From contig QAKI01000016.1 of assembly GCA_003343905.1 (NCBI GenBank), forward strand, positions 1 through 64,000: a DNA stretch of 64,000 nucleotides. Reading direction: 5' to 3'. Origin of the DNA: Subdoligranulum variabile (GTDB lineage Bacteria; Bacillota; Clostridia; Oscillospirales; Ruminococcaceae). The position numbers were made by a program, and so were the translations under genes. Of this stretch, positions 34,293 to 42,895 are shown one piece after another; position 1 is the first letter of the stretch, and every line of letters starts with the position of its first letter. The notes under the pieces were generated by a model. The model saw nothing but the letters and a program-made list of their open reading frames with translations, did no database searches and was not told the origin of the DNA.

Positions 34293-34379
34293 AGGGCAAA
34301 TTCCTTATCTTTCCACTGGTTTTCGCAGGGGCCGTCCGGCCCTGTGGGGGACGCCCCGCGGCGTTCCGCCATCAAGGGC

Positions 34380-34408
34380 ATTATACTTCGGCTGCGCCGA
34401 ATCGGCAA
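34380..34408 (-). promoter_or_regulatory. Sigma-A promoter of the lipoprotein-malQ unit
   Basis: Minus strand: -35 TTGCCG (34403-34408), 17-bp spacer, -10 TATAAT (34380-34385). Confidence 0.7.
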
Positions 34409-34422
34409 GTACCGCGCGGCCA

Positions 34423-35061
34423 TCACATGGCGTCGATGAGCTGCTGCACTTCGGTAAAAAAGCGGGACAGATGAAATCCGTCCGCCACCGCATGGTGGAT
34501 GTTCATGGTCAGGGGCATCCGGCATTGTTCCTGCCGCCACTCGTAGCGGCCCCAGGTGACGACCGGCGCCAGAAAGCGCCCCTCGTCGAACACATGCAGG
34601 TCAAAGTGGGTGTAATGCACCCACGGCAGGCAGGAAACGTCGAAAAAGTTCGGGGGCTGGTCCTCCACGAAGGCGCGTTTTTCACGGTTGGCCTCCCGGT
34701 CCTGCATAAAGCGGCGGTGGAATTCATACACATCGTCGCAATAGGGCGTGACCATCTTGGTGAAGTTTTCGTCCTCTTTGTGGAAGTCGGCGTACGAGGG
34801 CGAGATAAGATCCCAGCGGATCAGGTTACCGTCCCGGTCCCAGCCGTACTTGAATTCATCGTGCGCGTTAATGACCTTCGACACCGCCCAGATCATGACG
34901 GGGTAGAATTTCAGGCCGTTCTTCTGCGTGAAGGCAAGCAGCCGGGCCACGTCGATCTCCACCGTCAGGCTCATGACGATGCGCATATGGTCGATGTAGC
35001 TCTGAAACAGCGCGCCCCGGCTCCATTCCTGCAGGTTTACTTTTGTATAGCCCGGTTCCAT
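34423..35061 (-). CDS. Chloramphenicol acetyltransferase-like (CATase family) protein
   Basis: 212 residues, the length of type-A CAT. The catalytic HHAVADG motif (189-195) lies near the C-terminus as it should, and the N-terminal block ALFQSYIDHMRIVMSLTVEID is a divergent match to CAT. Chromosomal CATase homologues without resistance function are common in clostridia. The ATG at 35061 has GGGAGGG before it; the longer open frame above is antisense to the alaX-like gene. Confidence 0.85.
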   Translation of the reverse strand: MEPGYTKVNLQEWSRGALFQSYIDHMRIVMSLTVEIDVARLLAFTQKNGLKFYPVMIWAVSKVINAHDEFKYGWDRDGNLIRWDLISPSYADFHKEDENFTKMVTPYCDDVYEFHRRFMQDREANREKRAFVEDQPPNFFDVSCLPWVHYTHFDLHVFDEGRFLAPVVTWGRYEWRQEQCRMPLTMNIHHAVADGFHLSRFFTEVQQLIDAM

Positions 35062-35084
35062 GACCGTCCCTCCCTTGTATTTTA

Positions 35085-35113
35085 AGTATATCGGATTTCG
35101 ATGTTTTTTTCCA
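35085..35113 (-). promoter_or_regulatory. Promoter of the CAT-like gene
   Basis: Minus strand: -35 TGGAAA (35108-35113), 17-bp spacer, -10 TATACT (35085-35090). It is back to back with the plus-strand -10 TATAAT (35128-35133) of the alaX-like gene. Confidence 0.5.
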
Positions 35114-35172
35114 CACCTGTTTTGTGGTATAATGGAAAAAATGCGAAAAAAAGAGGAGGTCCCCGCCCCGCC

Positions 35173-36375
35173 GTGACCGAAAAACTGTACGAGAACGCCC
35201 CCTACCTGCAAACCTTTACCGCCACCGTGCTGGCCTGCGCCCCGGCCCCCGGCGGCTATGCTGTGGTGCTGGACCGCACGGCCTTCTACCCCGAAGGCGG
35301 CGGCCAGCCCTGCGATACCGGCCGCCTGGGCGGCGCGGCCGTGCTGGCCGTACACACCGACGGCGACACCATCACCCACACCACCGACGCCCCGTTGCCC
35401 GTGGGCGCGGCCGTGGAGGGGGCCATCGACTGGCCCGCCCGGCTGGACGCCATGCAGCAACACACCGGCGAACATATTCTGAGCGGCACGCTGCACCGGC
35501 TGTATGGGGCCGAAAACGTGGGGTTCCACATCGGCAGCCCGTGGGTGCGGATGGACACCAGCATCCCCCTGACGGCGGAACAACTGGCCGCCGCCGAGGC
35601 CGAAGCCAACGCGGCGGTGCGCGCCGACACCCCGGTGCGCTGCTGGCTGCCCGCCCCCGAAGAACTGGCCCGCACCGAATACCGCAGCAAAAAGGCGCTG
35701 GAAGGCCCCGTGCGGCTGGTGGAAGCGGGCGGCGACCGCTGCGCCTGCTGCGGCACCCACCTGGCCCGCACCGGGGAAGTGGGACTGATCAAGATCGTTT
35801 CTTTCCAGCATTACAAGGGCGGCATGCGGCTGGCCGTGGCCTGCGGGCAGCGGGCCTATGAGGCCGTGGCCGCCGGGTGGGCCGACGCCGAAGCCGCCGG
35901 GCGGCGGCTTTCGGTGCCCGTAGGACGCCTGGAAGAAGCCGCGGAGCGCGCCCGCAACGCCGAGAGCCAGCTCAAGCAGCGGCTGGCGGCGCTGCAAAAC
36001 GCGCTGGCCGAAGCCCTGACCGCCGCGGCGGCGCCCGGCCGGCCCTGCATCACCCGGATCGAAGGCGCCGACGGCGACGGGCTGCGGCGGATGGCCGCCG
36101 CCATCGCGGCCGGGACCGGCTCGCCCTGCTGCCTGCTGGCCCCCGGCGGGCAGGGACTTGCCTACGCGCTGGCGGCTGCGCCGGGCGGCGATGTGCGCCC
36201 CGCCTGCAAGGCGCTGAACGAAGCGTTCGGCGGCCGCGGCGGCGGCAAGCCCGGCTTCTGCCAGGGCAGCCTGACGCAGAATGTTGATTGCAATGTAGTA
36301 GAGAAGTTGCTAATGCAATATTCACAAAACGATTTCAAGTGCAAAACTTCCGATTTCCAAAGGAGATATTTGTAA
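35173..36375 (+). CDS. AlaX-type alanyl-tRNA editing protein with foreign C-terminus
   Basis: About 400 residues from a GTG start at 35173 (AGAGGAGGT 12 bases upstream). The editing domain carries HTGEH (97-101) and the CCGTHLARTGEVG/HYKGGMRL zinc region; the DHHA1 domain ends in GGRGGGKPGFCQG. It hydrolyses Ser-tRNA(Ala) or Gly-tRNA(Ala). After about 36282 base composition falls abruptly and the last 30 residues (NVDCNVVEKLLMQY and on) do not look like the family, so the native 3' end seems replaced by inserted AT-rich DNA. The core DHHA1 residues remain, so the protein may still work. Confidence 0.85.
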   Translation: MTEKLYENAPYLQTFTATVLACAPAPGGYAVVLDRTAFYPEGGGQPCDTGRLGGAAVLAVHTDGDTITHTTDAPLPVGAAVEGAIDWPARLDAMQQHTGEHILSGTLHRLYGAENVGFHIGSPWVRMDTSIPLTAEQLAAAEAEANAAVRADTPVRCWLPAPEELARTEYRSKKALEGPVRLVEAGGDRCACCGTHLARTGEVGLIKIVSFQHYKGGMRLAVACGQRAYEAVAAGWADAEAAGRRLSVPVGRLEEAAERARNAESQLKQRLAALQNALAEALTAAAAPGRPCITRIEGADGDGLRRMAAAIAAGTGSPCCLLAPGGQGLAYALAAAPGGDVRPACKALNEAFGGRGGGKPGFCQGSLTQNVDCNVVEKLLMQYSQNDFKCKTSDFQRRYL

Positions 36376-37372
36376 CATGGCAACTTTAAGTAAACTTGAA
36401 GAAATAGATGATTTAAGAGAAGTATGGCCGCATGAAGCGTTAGACTTCACCCCTTGGCTTTCACAGGATGATAATATCGCGTTGCTGGCGGATGCTCTTG
36501 GCATTGATATTACTGTAGAAGAAACCGAATCCACTGTAGGCAATTTTAACGTAGATATTTTTGCTTCTGAAACCGGAACGGAGCGTAAAATCATTATTGA
36601 AAACCAGTTGGAGGAAACAAACCATGACCATCTCGGCAAATTGATTACTTATGCATCCGGAAAGTCAGCTGACGTTATAATTTGGCTTGTGAAACGTGCG
36701 CGCGAAGAACACAAAGCTGCAATCGAATGGTTAAACAACCACACAGACGATAAAATCGGATTTTTCCTGTGTGAAATCAAATTGTACCGTATTGACACAT
36801 CAAATCCTGCCGTCAAATTTGATGTAGTTGAGAAGCCAAACGGCTGGGCAAAAGAAGTCAAAAAAAGCGAATCTATTGGCGAGATCAAACAACAACGTTA
36901 CGATTACTGGACTGCGTTTCAAGATTATGCCTTTCAAAATGAACAATTTGCAAGGAATTTTCATCGCAGGAAGGCTTCTACAGACCATTGGCTCAATTTC
37001 AGCATTGGCTCCTCTGGTTGCCACTTGGGAGTCTTGCAAATTCAGAAGCGGAACGAGCTTGGTGTGGAATTTTACATTGACGAAGACAAAGAACTCTTCC
37101 ATTTACTTTTTCAAAACAAAGATAATATCGAATCCGAGACTGAACTACATTTTGATTGGCGGGAGCTCCCCGAGCGAAAAGCCAGCAGAATCATTGTTTC
37201 CAGAAGCACATCCTTTTCTGACAAAGCCCAATGGAACAACCAGTTTGATTGGCTCATCACCGTCATGCTGAAAATGAAAAAGACCTTCAAGAAATACATA
37301 TAAACGCAATCTTTTTTCTCTTTTAGGTCTACGATTTGCACCCGCAACATTTCAAAAGCTAAGGAGATATTC
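36282..37372. other. AT-rich inserted segment
   Basis: A sharp drop in GC within the alaX 3' end, and an equally sharp return just before trmB. It holds one gene (DUF4268). AAGGAGATATT occurs near both ends (36360-36370 and 37361-37371), as the ribosome site of the cargo gene and of trmB. No transposase or integrase was seen. Confidence 0.65.
36377..37303 (+). CDS. DUF4268 protein, PD-(D/E)xK nuclease-like
   Basis: 308 residues. The N-terminal part has a restriction-endonuclease-like core: NVDIFASE (Asp60), KIIIENQLEETNHDHLGKL (Glu75, Gln77) and a following helix with YASGKSADVIIWL, i.e. a D-x14-E-x-Q version of PD-(D/E)xK. DUF4268 occupies the C-terminal part (from about 165). Such proteins occur as stand-alone genes or near restriction systems. 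It stands alone in an AT-rich insert between alaX and trmB, which suggests transfer. A defence role is inference. AAAGGAG lies 12 bases before the ATG. Confidence 0.85.
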   Translation: MATLSKLEEIDDLREVWPHEALDFTPWLSQDDNIALLADALGIDITVEETESTVGNFNVDIFASETGTERKIIIENQLEETNHDHLGKLITYASGKSADVIIWLVKRAREEHKAAIEWLNNHTDDKIGFFLCEIKLYRIDTSNPAVKFDVVEKPNGWAKEVKKSESIGEIKQQRYDYWTAFQDYAFQNEQFARNFHRRKASTDHWLNFSIGSSGCHLGVLQIQKRNELGVEFYIDEDKELFHLLFQNKDNIESETELHFDWRELPERKASRIIVSRSTSFSDKAQWNNQFDWLITVMLKMKKTFKKYI

Positions 37373-37373
37373 C

Positions 37374-38108
37374 ATGCGAATGCGATTCAAACCCTATGCC
37401 CGGCCGGAACTGCTGGCCTGTGATTTCCATGTACACGAGCCGCTGGCCCACGCCGGCCACTGGCGGGAACTGTACGCCCGCCCCGAACAGCCCTGGCACC
37501 TGGAACTGGGCTGCGGCAAGGGCGGCTTTCTGGCCCAGATCGCCCCGGCCCACCCCGACATCAACTACCTGGGCATCGACATCACCGACAAGGTGCTGAT
37601 CCTGGCCAAGCGCAAGGTGGAAGCCGCCTACGCGGCCCGCCACCTGCCGCCAGACAACGTGAAGATCGCCAGCCTGGACATTGAACGGATGGGCAACGGC
37701 TTTTCGCCGGAGGACCGCGTGGCGCGCATCTACATCAACTTCTGCAACCCGTGGAGCAAAAACGCCGGGAGCAACAAGCACCGGCTGACACACCCCCGCC
37801 AACTGCTGCAATACCGCCGCCTGATGGACGAGGGTGCCGAGATCTGGTTCAAGACCGACGACGACGACCTGTTCCGCGACAGCCTGCAATATTTCCCGGC
37901 GGCGGGGTTCGAGATCACCTGGCAGACCTTTGACCTGCACGCCAATGAACCGGACTGGAACCTGCGCACCGAGCACGAGGGCATGTTCAGCGAACAGGGC
38001 ATCCCCATCAAGGCGCTGATCGCCCGCAAAGGCCCCGACAGCACCGTGACCTGGGTGGAGCCGAAAGAACTGGCCCGCCGCCAGGAGCAGACCGATGATC
38101 CCGCTTGA
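37374..38108 (+). CDS. trmB: tRNA (guanine-N7-)-methyltransferase
   Basis: 244 residues. Makes m7G46 in tRNA with SAM. SAM motif LELGCGKGGFL, then YLGIDITDKV, and the family signature IYINFCNPWSKNAGSNKHRLTH. TAAGGAGATATTCC precedes the ATG. GC-rich coding resumes here right after the AT-rich insert. Overlaps the next gene by 14 bases. Confidence 0.95.
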   Translation: MRMRFKPYARPELLACDFHVHEPLAHAGHWRELYARPEQPWHLELGCGKGGFLAQIAPAHPDINYLGIDITDKVLILAKRKVEAAYAARHLPPDNVKIASLDIERMGNGFSPEDRVARIYINFCNPWSKNAGSNKHRLTHPRQLLQYRRLMDEGAEIWFKTDDDDLFRDSLQYFPAAGFEITWQTFDLHANEPDWNLRTEHEGMFSEQGIPIKALIARKGPDSTVTWVEPKELARRQEQTDDPA

Positions 38109-39009
38109 GGCGGCGGCCCGCACCGTCTACTGGTTCTTTGTGTACGGCGCGCTGGGCTGGTGCGCCGAAGTCATCTTTGCCGCCGTCAAGGAACACCGTC
38201 TGGTGAACCGCGGGTTCCTGTGCGGGCCGATCTGCCCCATCTACGGCTTTGGCATGGTGGCGCTGCTGTACACCGTGCAGGGGCTGGTCCAGTTGGGCCT
38301 GCCCGCCTCGGTGCCGGTGGTGTTCGTGGCGGGCGGACTGCTGACCACGCTGATCGAACTGATCGGCGGCTGGGGGCTGTTCCGGCTGTTCCACATCCGC
38401 TGGTGGGATTATTCCAACCTGCCCGGCAACCTGGGCGGGTATATCTGCCCGCAGTTCGCCCTGCTGTGGGGGCTGGGCAGCGTGGTGATGGCCAAGGGGC
38501 TGCACCCGCTGCTGGCCCGGCTGGGGGACCGCATCCCGCTGAACGTCCTGCTGGTGCTGGACGCGGTGCTGCTGGCGGTGTTCCTGGCCGATACGGCGGC
38601 TTCCGCCGCCGCGGCCGCCGGGCTGAACCGCAAGCTGAAAGAGATCGACGAACTGCGCGCCCGGCTGCGCCGTACCAGCGACCGCCTGACCGAAGTGCTG
38701 GGCACCGGCGCGATGACCGCCGACACCCTGCTGGACGAACAAAAACTGCAGCTTGCGCTGGCCCGGATGGAGCGCCGCGACGATGCCGAGGCCCTGCGCA
38801 CCGAACTGACCGCCCACGCGGCGGCGCTGCGCGCCCGCCTGCGGGAAGTGGACGTGGACCGCTTCGGCAAGCGCCGCCTGCTGCGGGCTTTCCCGCAGAT
38901 GCGCAGCCTGCGCTACAGTGAAAGCCTGACCGCCACCCGCGAATCCCTGCGGACGCTGCGCCGCCTGGCGCGCGAAGCCCGCGACGCCGCCCGGCACGGC
39001 CGTTCCTGA
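38095..39009 (+). CDS. Putative ABC transporter permease (CmpB/DUF1113 family) membrane protein
   Basis: 304 residues. About five membrane segments in residues 1-180, with the family motifs YGALGWCAEV, NRGFLCGPICPIYGFG and WWDYSNLPGNLGGYICPQF. The C-terminal third is a charged, Leu/Arg-rich coiled coil (about 180-300). Named in databases as a possible ABC permease (CmpB), but the real role is unknown. Overlaps trmB. Confidence 0.88.
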   Translation: MIPLEAAARTVYWFFVYGALGWCAEVIFAAVKEHRLVNRGFLCGPICPIYGFGMVALLYTVQGLVQLGLPASVPVVFVAGGLLTTLIELIGGWGLFRLFHIRWWDYSNLPGNLGGYICPQFALLWGLGSVVMAKGLHPLLARLGDRIPLNVLLVLDAVLLAVFLADTAASAAAAAGLNRKLKEIDELRARLRRTSDRLTEVLGTGAMTADTLLDEQKLQLALARMERRDDAEALRTELTAHAAALRARLREVDVDRFGKRRLLRAFPQMRSLRYSESLTATRESLRTLRRLAREARDAARHGRS

Positions 39010-39045
39010 GGGCGCGGCCTGACCCGAAACCAAAGGATACCGCCG

Positions 39046-39561
39046 ATGATACTGCAAACCGAACGCCTGCTGCTGCGGGAGATGAACGAAGCCGACCTGC
39101 CCGGCCTTGCCGAAATGCTGCAAAATCCGGCCGTGATGTACGCCTACGAGCACGATTTTTCCGACCGCGACGTACAGGCATGGCTTGACCGCCAGATCAC
39201 GCGCTACCGGACCTGCGGCTTCGGCCTGTGGGCCGTCCTGCGGAAGGACACGATGGAAATGATCGGGCAGGCGGGGCTTACGATGCAGCCCTACAAAAAC
39301 ACCGAAGTGCTGGAAATCGGCTATCTGCTCAAAGAAGCCCATTGGCACCGCGGCTATGCGACGGAAGCCGCGCGCGGCTGCAAAGCCTATGCTTTTGAAA
39401 CGCTGCATGCAAACGCCGTGCATTCCATCATCAAGACGGACAACTTCGCTTCGATCCGCGTGGCCGAACGCCTTGGTATGCGCCGGGAGGACACTTTTAC
39501 TACGCGGTATTACCACGGCGATATGCTGCATTATCTCTATGCCCTTCACCGGCCATCCTGA
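39046..39561 (+). CDS. GNAT-family N-acetyltransferase, RimJ-like
   Basis: 171 residues. N-terminal ILQTERLLLREM, core VLEIGYLLKEAHWHRGYATEA (acetyl-CoA binding) and the motif SIRVAERLGMRREDTF are typical of the RimJ/RimL branch that acetylates protein or small-molecule amines. AAAGGA precedes the ATG. The substrate cannot be inferred. Confidence 0.92.
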   Translation: MILQTERLLLREMNEADLPGLAEMLQNPAVMYAYEHDFSDRDVQAWLDRQITRYRTCGFGLWAVLRKDTMEMIGQAGLTMQPYKNTEVLEIGYLLKEAHWHRGYATEAARGCKAYAFETLHANAVHSIIKTDNFASIRVAERLGMRREDTFTTRYYHGDMLHYLYALHRPS

Positions 39562-39652
39562 CGGCGCGCCGGACGCGAAACTGCGGATCACTGCCGACGA
39601 TACCGGAAAGGAAAAGACGGCAAATCCAAATTTGACGGGGAGGTGCTGTGCC

Positions 39653-40393
39653 ATGCGTAAGTTCTTAAAAGCAGTATTGGTTTTTATCGGAATCGTTTTT
39701 CTGCTTTTTATTGCTTTGATAGGGATCGGACTGTTTGTTGATTTTGAATATGATGACCCTATTGAAAATGGCCGCTATACTTATGTCCCTGAAGAAAATG
39801 CGTATATAGAATTTACCACAGGTGATTATGACAAAGGCGATGCAGGGCTTACCTATTATGACACCATGGAAGAAGCCGTCTTACATTCTCCCTTGAAAAC
39901 AGAAAATGAGGATCTGTCGGTTCCTGATGATTTTCTCAACCACGTTGATGAAACCTTGCATATATGGAATGGAACGCAGTATGACACGATTTTCTATCGG
40001 GCGGGTACAAATGAAAGTCCCATGCAGGGTTTTGTGTTTGCACGTCTAAAAAAACGGGTGCAAAACGGGCATACACAATATGCGTACATAAACTCAACAC
40101 AAGATATAAGCACCCCCGACAGTTCGTATGAAACAGATAGTAAATGGATCCACCTGCAACTGACTGTAAGTGATATTCAACAAGACCTAAACCCCCATTA
40201 TCCAGATACTCGTTTTGTTTTTGGTTATTCTCATGTTCCTGAAATCTATACATTGGAGATAGAAGGTCAAAAACCGGACGGCATCATTGAGATCAATGTA
40301 TATGACAAAATGATGTATCTATGGTATTACAATGACCTAAAAAGCAATAAAAGAGGGGATTGTCTAAGTTATTCGATAGATGTTCCCCAGTAG
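39653..40393 (+). CDS. Hypothetical membrane-anchored protein in AT-rich DNA
   Basis: 246 residues, not recognised. An N-terminal membrane helix (about 5-29) is followed by an extracellular domain of about 215 residues rich in Asp, Glu, Tyr and Asn, without cysteines. GGGGAGG is 9 bases before the ATG. Base and codon use are AT-rich, unlike the genes on both sides, so it is probably acquired. It lies between the GNAT gene and the FHA locus and ends convergently to the latter. Confidence 0.75.
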   Translation: MRKFLKAVLVFIGIVFLLFIALIGIGLFVDFEYDDPIENGRYTYVPEENAYIEFTTGDYDKGDAGLTYYDTMEEAVLHSPLKTENEDLSVPDDFLNHVDETLHIWNGTQYDTIFYRAGTNESPMQGFVFARLKKRVQNGHTQYAYINSTQDISTPDSSYETDSKWIHLQLTVSDIQQDLNPHYPDTRFVFGYSHVPEIYTLEIEGQKPDGIIEINVYDKMMYLWYYNDLKSNKRGDCLSYSIDVPQ

Positions 40394-40499
40394 AAATCTC
40401 AATGTATGGGGGAGATGGCAAAGCTCGCCAACAGTCAACCGGAATGATGTATTTCCTGCGCTGCGGCGGGCAGCCCCGCCCGGCTTTGCCAAACAGCAG

Positions 40500-40538
40500 G
40501 CGCCCCCGCCCATCCGGCTGGATGGGCGGGGGCGCTTG
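40500..40538. terminator. Strong hairpin at the 3' end of the FHA-ABC operon
   Basis: A perfect 16-bp GC-rich stem (40500-40515 with 40520-40535, loop GGCT). The T-tract is weak on either strand, but its place after the permease stop suggests termination. Confidence 0.7.
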
Positions 40539-41372
40539 TTATGCCTGTTTGCGGTCGAAGGTGATCTGCAATACCAGCCAGGCGGCCAGGATACAGACCA
40601 CGGCGATCAGCGCCATCATCTGCCAGCAGCCCAGCAGGTTGGCCACCGTAGCGTCGTACATGGGGCCGTCAAAGCCCGCTTTCAGCCAGGCCAGACGGCT
40701 GTTCAGGTCGGTGGAAGCGCCCAGCGCCCCCATGCCCCAGCGGCAGACGATGACCGCCGCGATGGCGCTGGCCGCGCCGGTCAGCGTGAACAGGATGCCG
40801 CTGAACACCACCTGCCCGATCATGAGCACCAGCACCACCAGAATGGCGGTCTCGCCGCTTTTGAACAGGGCCGACACCAGCAGCCCCGTGGCGCTGGAAG
40901 CAAAGAGCATGAGCAGGACGGTGATGAAAATTTCGACGTTCGTTTCAAACAGAAGATGGTTCTGGGGCACATGGACCACGTTCACAAAGCCGATGGTCAG
41001 CACGGCCGCCTGCATCACCTCGATGAGCAGCAGCACGAACGCCTTGCTGAGCACCACCGCCAGCAGGCTGACCCCCACCGAGGCTTCACGCAGGATGATC
41101 TCCCGCTCTTTGCAGATCTCCCGGTAGGAGTTGAGGGTGCCCATAAAGGCCGCCATGGCGCTGAGGATGAACAGCGCCGTGCGGCTGCCCACGTTCACCA
41201 GATTGGAGGTGAAGCAGTAGGGGTCCGCCACCAGGCTGATGACTACCACCATAAAGGGCGCCTGCAGGATCAGGCTGGCCAGCAGCAGCTTATCGTTGAC
41301 GATCAGGCGCAGGTTGCGCTGCACCAGCACGGTGAACTGGCGTGCAAATTTCATGATTTTGATGGGGCGCAT
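40539..41372 (-). CDS. ABC-2 (ABCG-type) permease of the FHA locus
   Basis: 277 residues with about six membrane segments. It starts with a cytoplasmic stretch (FARQFTVLVQRNLRLIVND) like ABCG transmembrane domains, then LNSYREICKEREIILRE, the conserved connecting-helix region. The ATG at 41372 is supported by CAGGAGG and overlaps the ATPase gene by 22 bases, so the pair is translationally coupled. It should form the pore for the FHA-bearing ATPase; substrate unknown. Confidence 0.88.
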   Translation of the reverse strand: MRPIKIMKFARQFTVLVQRNLRLIVNDKLLLASLILQAPFMVVVISLVADPYCFTSNLVNVGSRTALFILSAMAAFMGTLNSYREICKEREIILREASVGVSLLAVVLSKAFVLLLIEVMQAAVLTIGFVNVVHVPQNHLLFETNVEIFITVLLMLFASSATGLLVSALFKSGETAILVVLVLMIGQVVFSGILFTLTGAASAIAAVIVCRWGMGALGASTDLNSRLAWLKAGFDGPMYDATVANLLGCWQMMALIAVVCILAAWLVLQITFDRKQA

Positions 41373-42883
41373 CGCTGTTCTGCCTCCTGTGCTGCTTCGG
41401 GCCAGGCCGCCGCCAGGCGGTTGAACTCCGGCGTGGTAAAGTATTTGCAGCGGTACTGTTCGACCTGCTGCGGGTCGCGCAGTTTTTCAAAAATATCGCT
41501 GGTGAGTTCCACCTCAAAGTATTCGTGCAGGGCTTCGGGCGGGCCGTAGTAGCACAGCACGCCGCCCACCCCCAGAAACGCGATCTTGTCGCACAGGTTC
41601 AGGTTCGCCATGTTGTGGGTGACCATGAACACCGTGCAGTTCTGGTGGCTCAAACGACGGCACAGTTCCATCATGCTGCGGTCCAGATCCGGCGAAAGGC
41701 CGCTGGTGGGTTCGTCCAGGATCAGCAGGCGCGGGCTGGCCAGCAGTTCCATGGCGATGGACACCCGCTTTTTCTGCCCGCCCGAAAGCTGGGAGATCAG
41801 CGTCTTTTCCCGCCCGTTGAGGTTCACCGCGTCGATAGCGTGGGCCACGGCGGCGGCGATCTCGGCCTTGCTGGCGTCGTGGGCGATGCGCAGCTTGGCC
41901 GTAAAGGTCAGGCTTTGTTCCACGGTCAGGTTGTCGTGCATGATGTCCTTCTGGGGCACATAGCCCAGCACCGCGTCAAAGGCGTTGCGGTTGCCCCGCG
42001 TTTCGACGCCGTCAAAGCGGACGCTGCCCGCCGTGCAGGGCGACGTGCCGGTGATGCAGGTCAGCAGGCTGGACTTGCCGGTGCCGGACCCGCCCACCAG
42101 CACCACAAAGCTGTTGGGTTCGATCTCAAAACTGGTGCCGTCCACGATGTTCAGCGGCTGGCGGGTGTTGCGGTCCTGCACCGTCTTGTACACATTGAGA
42201 AGCTGCACGCTGATCCCGCTTTTGTGCACATGGTAGTGCAGCAGGCCGGCGGTAAAGGCGAACACCTGGGTGGGCACGTTGATGACCGACCCGTTGCGCA
42301 GCGCCGTGCGGCTGACCCGCACGCCGTCCACATAGGTGCCGTTGGTGGAACCCAGGTCCCGCACAAAAAACTGGCCGTCCTGGCAGAACACCTCGCAGTG
42401 ATGGCGGGAAACACGGTCGCTGATGAGCTGGATGTCGCAGTCCTCCCCGCGGCCGATGAGCACCCGCTTTTTGCGGCGCACGTCGATCTCCCGCAGAACG
42501 GCGGCGTCGGGCTGTTCCCGGCGCGGCCCGGCAGCCGTGCCCTGCACCGCATGCACGGCCTCCACCCGGAAGGTGATCTCCTGCGTGGCGGCGTTGCCGT
42601 CGGTGTTCAGGCCGATCACATCACCGGGCTGCAGGGGGCAGCTCTCCCCTGCGTTGAGGTAACGGTTATTGTACCAGGTGCTGCCGCCCCCGGCATCGTC
42701 GGTGACGGTCCAGGTCCCTTCGCGGCAGTCGATGGTGAACTGGCGGTCCCCCACGTTATTGCGGCGCAGCACATACTCGCACTGGGCGCTGCGCCCAAAG
42801 CGGTACGCCCCCCGGCCGGAGGGCAGCGTGATGCGCTGGCGGTTGCGCTGCTCTGTGATAAGGAATACGATCTCGCTCGGCAC
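41351..42883 (-). CDS. Double-FHA ABC transporter ATPase
   Basis: 510 residues. FHA-like domain 1 (about 22-95) has GR (30-31) but lacks the S-x-x-H. FHA domain 2 (about 140-210) is complete: GRGEDCD (144-150), DRVSRHHCEV with Ser159, Arg160 and His162, and STNGTYVDG (179-187), so it can bind phosphothreonine. The ABC domain has Walker A GGSGTGKS (264-271), LSGGQKKR (366-373) and Walker B LLILD (387-391), of ABCG type. Gate or assembly control by Ser/Thr phosphorylation is likely. Fourth gene of a five-gene operon. Confidence 0.93.
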   Translation of the reverse strand: MPSEIVFLITEQRNRQRITLPSGRGAYRFGRSAQCEYVLRRNNVGDRQFTIDCREGTWTVTDDAGGGSTWYNNRYLNAGESCPLQPGDVIGLNTDGNAATQEITFRVEAVHAVQGTAAGPRREQPDAAVLREIDVRRKKRVLIGRGEDCDIQLISDRVSRHHCEVFCQDGQFFVRDLGSTNGTYVDGVRVSRTALRNGSVINVPTQVFAFTAGLLHYHVHKSGISVQLLNVYKTVQDRNTRQPLNIVDGTSFEIEPNSFVVLVGGSGTGKSSLLTCITGTSPCTAGSVRFDGVETRGNRNAFDAVLGYVPQKDIMHDNLTVEQSLTFTAKLRIAHDASKAEIAAAVAHAIDAVNLNGREKTLISQLSGGQKKRVSIAMELLASPRLLILDEPTSGLSPDLDRSMMELCRRLSHQNCTVFMVTHNMANLNLCDKIAFLGVGGVLCYYGPPEALHEYFEVELTSDIFEKLRDPQQVEQYRCKYFTTPEFNRLAAAWPEAAQEAEQRCAPSKS

Positions 42884-42895
42884 GGCGGCACCTCC

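Noticed and set aside
34423..35061. Active chloramphenicol resistance gene
   Set aside because: The catalytic HHAVADG is present, but the sequence is divergent and lies in a plain chromosomal setting; family membership alone does not show resistance.
36359..37371. AAGGAGATATT direct repeats as target-site duplication of a transposon
   Set aside because: Both are ribosome-binding sites, where this sequence is common; there are no terminal inverted repeats and no transposase. Kept only as a remark under the insert.
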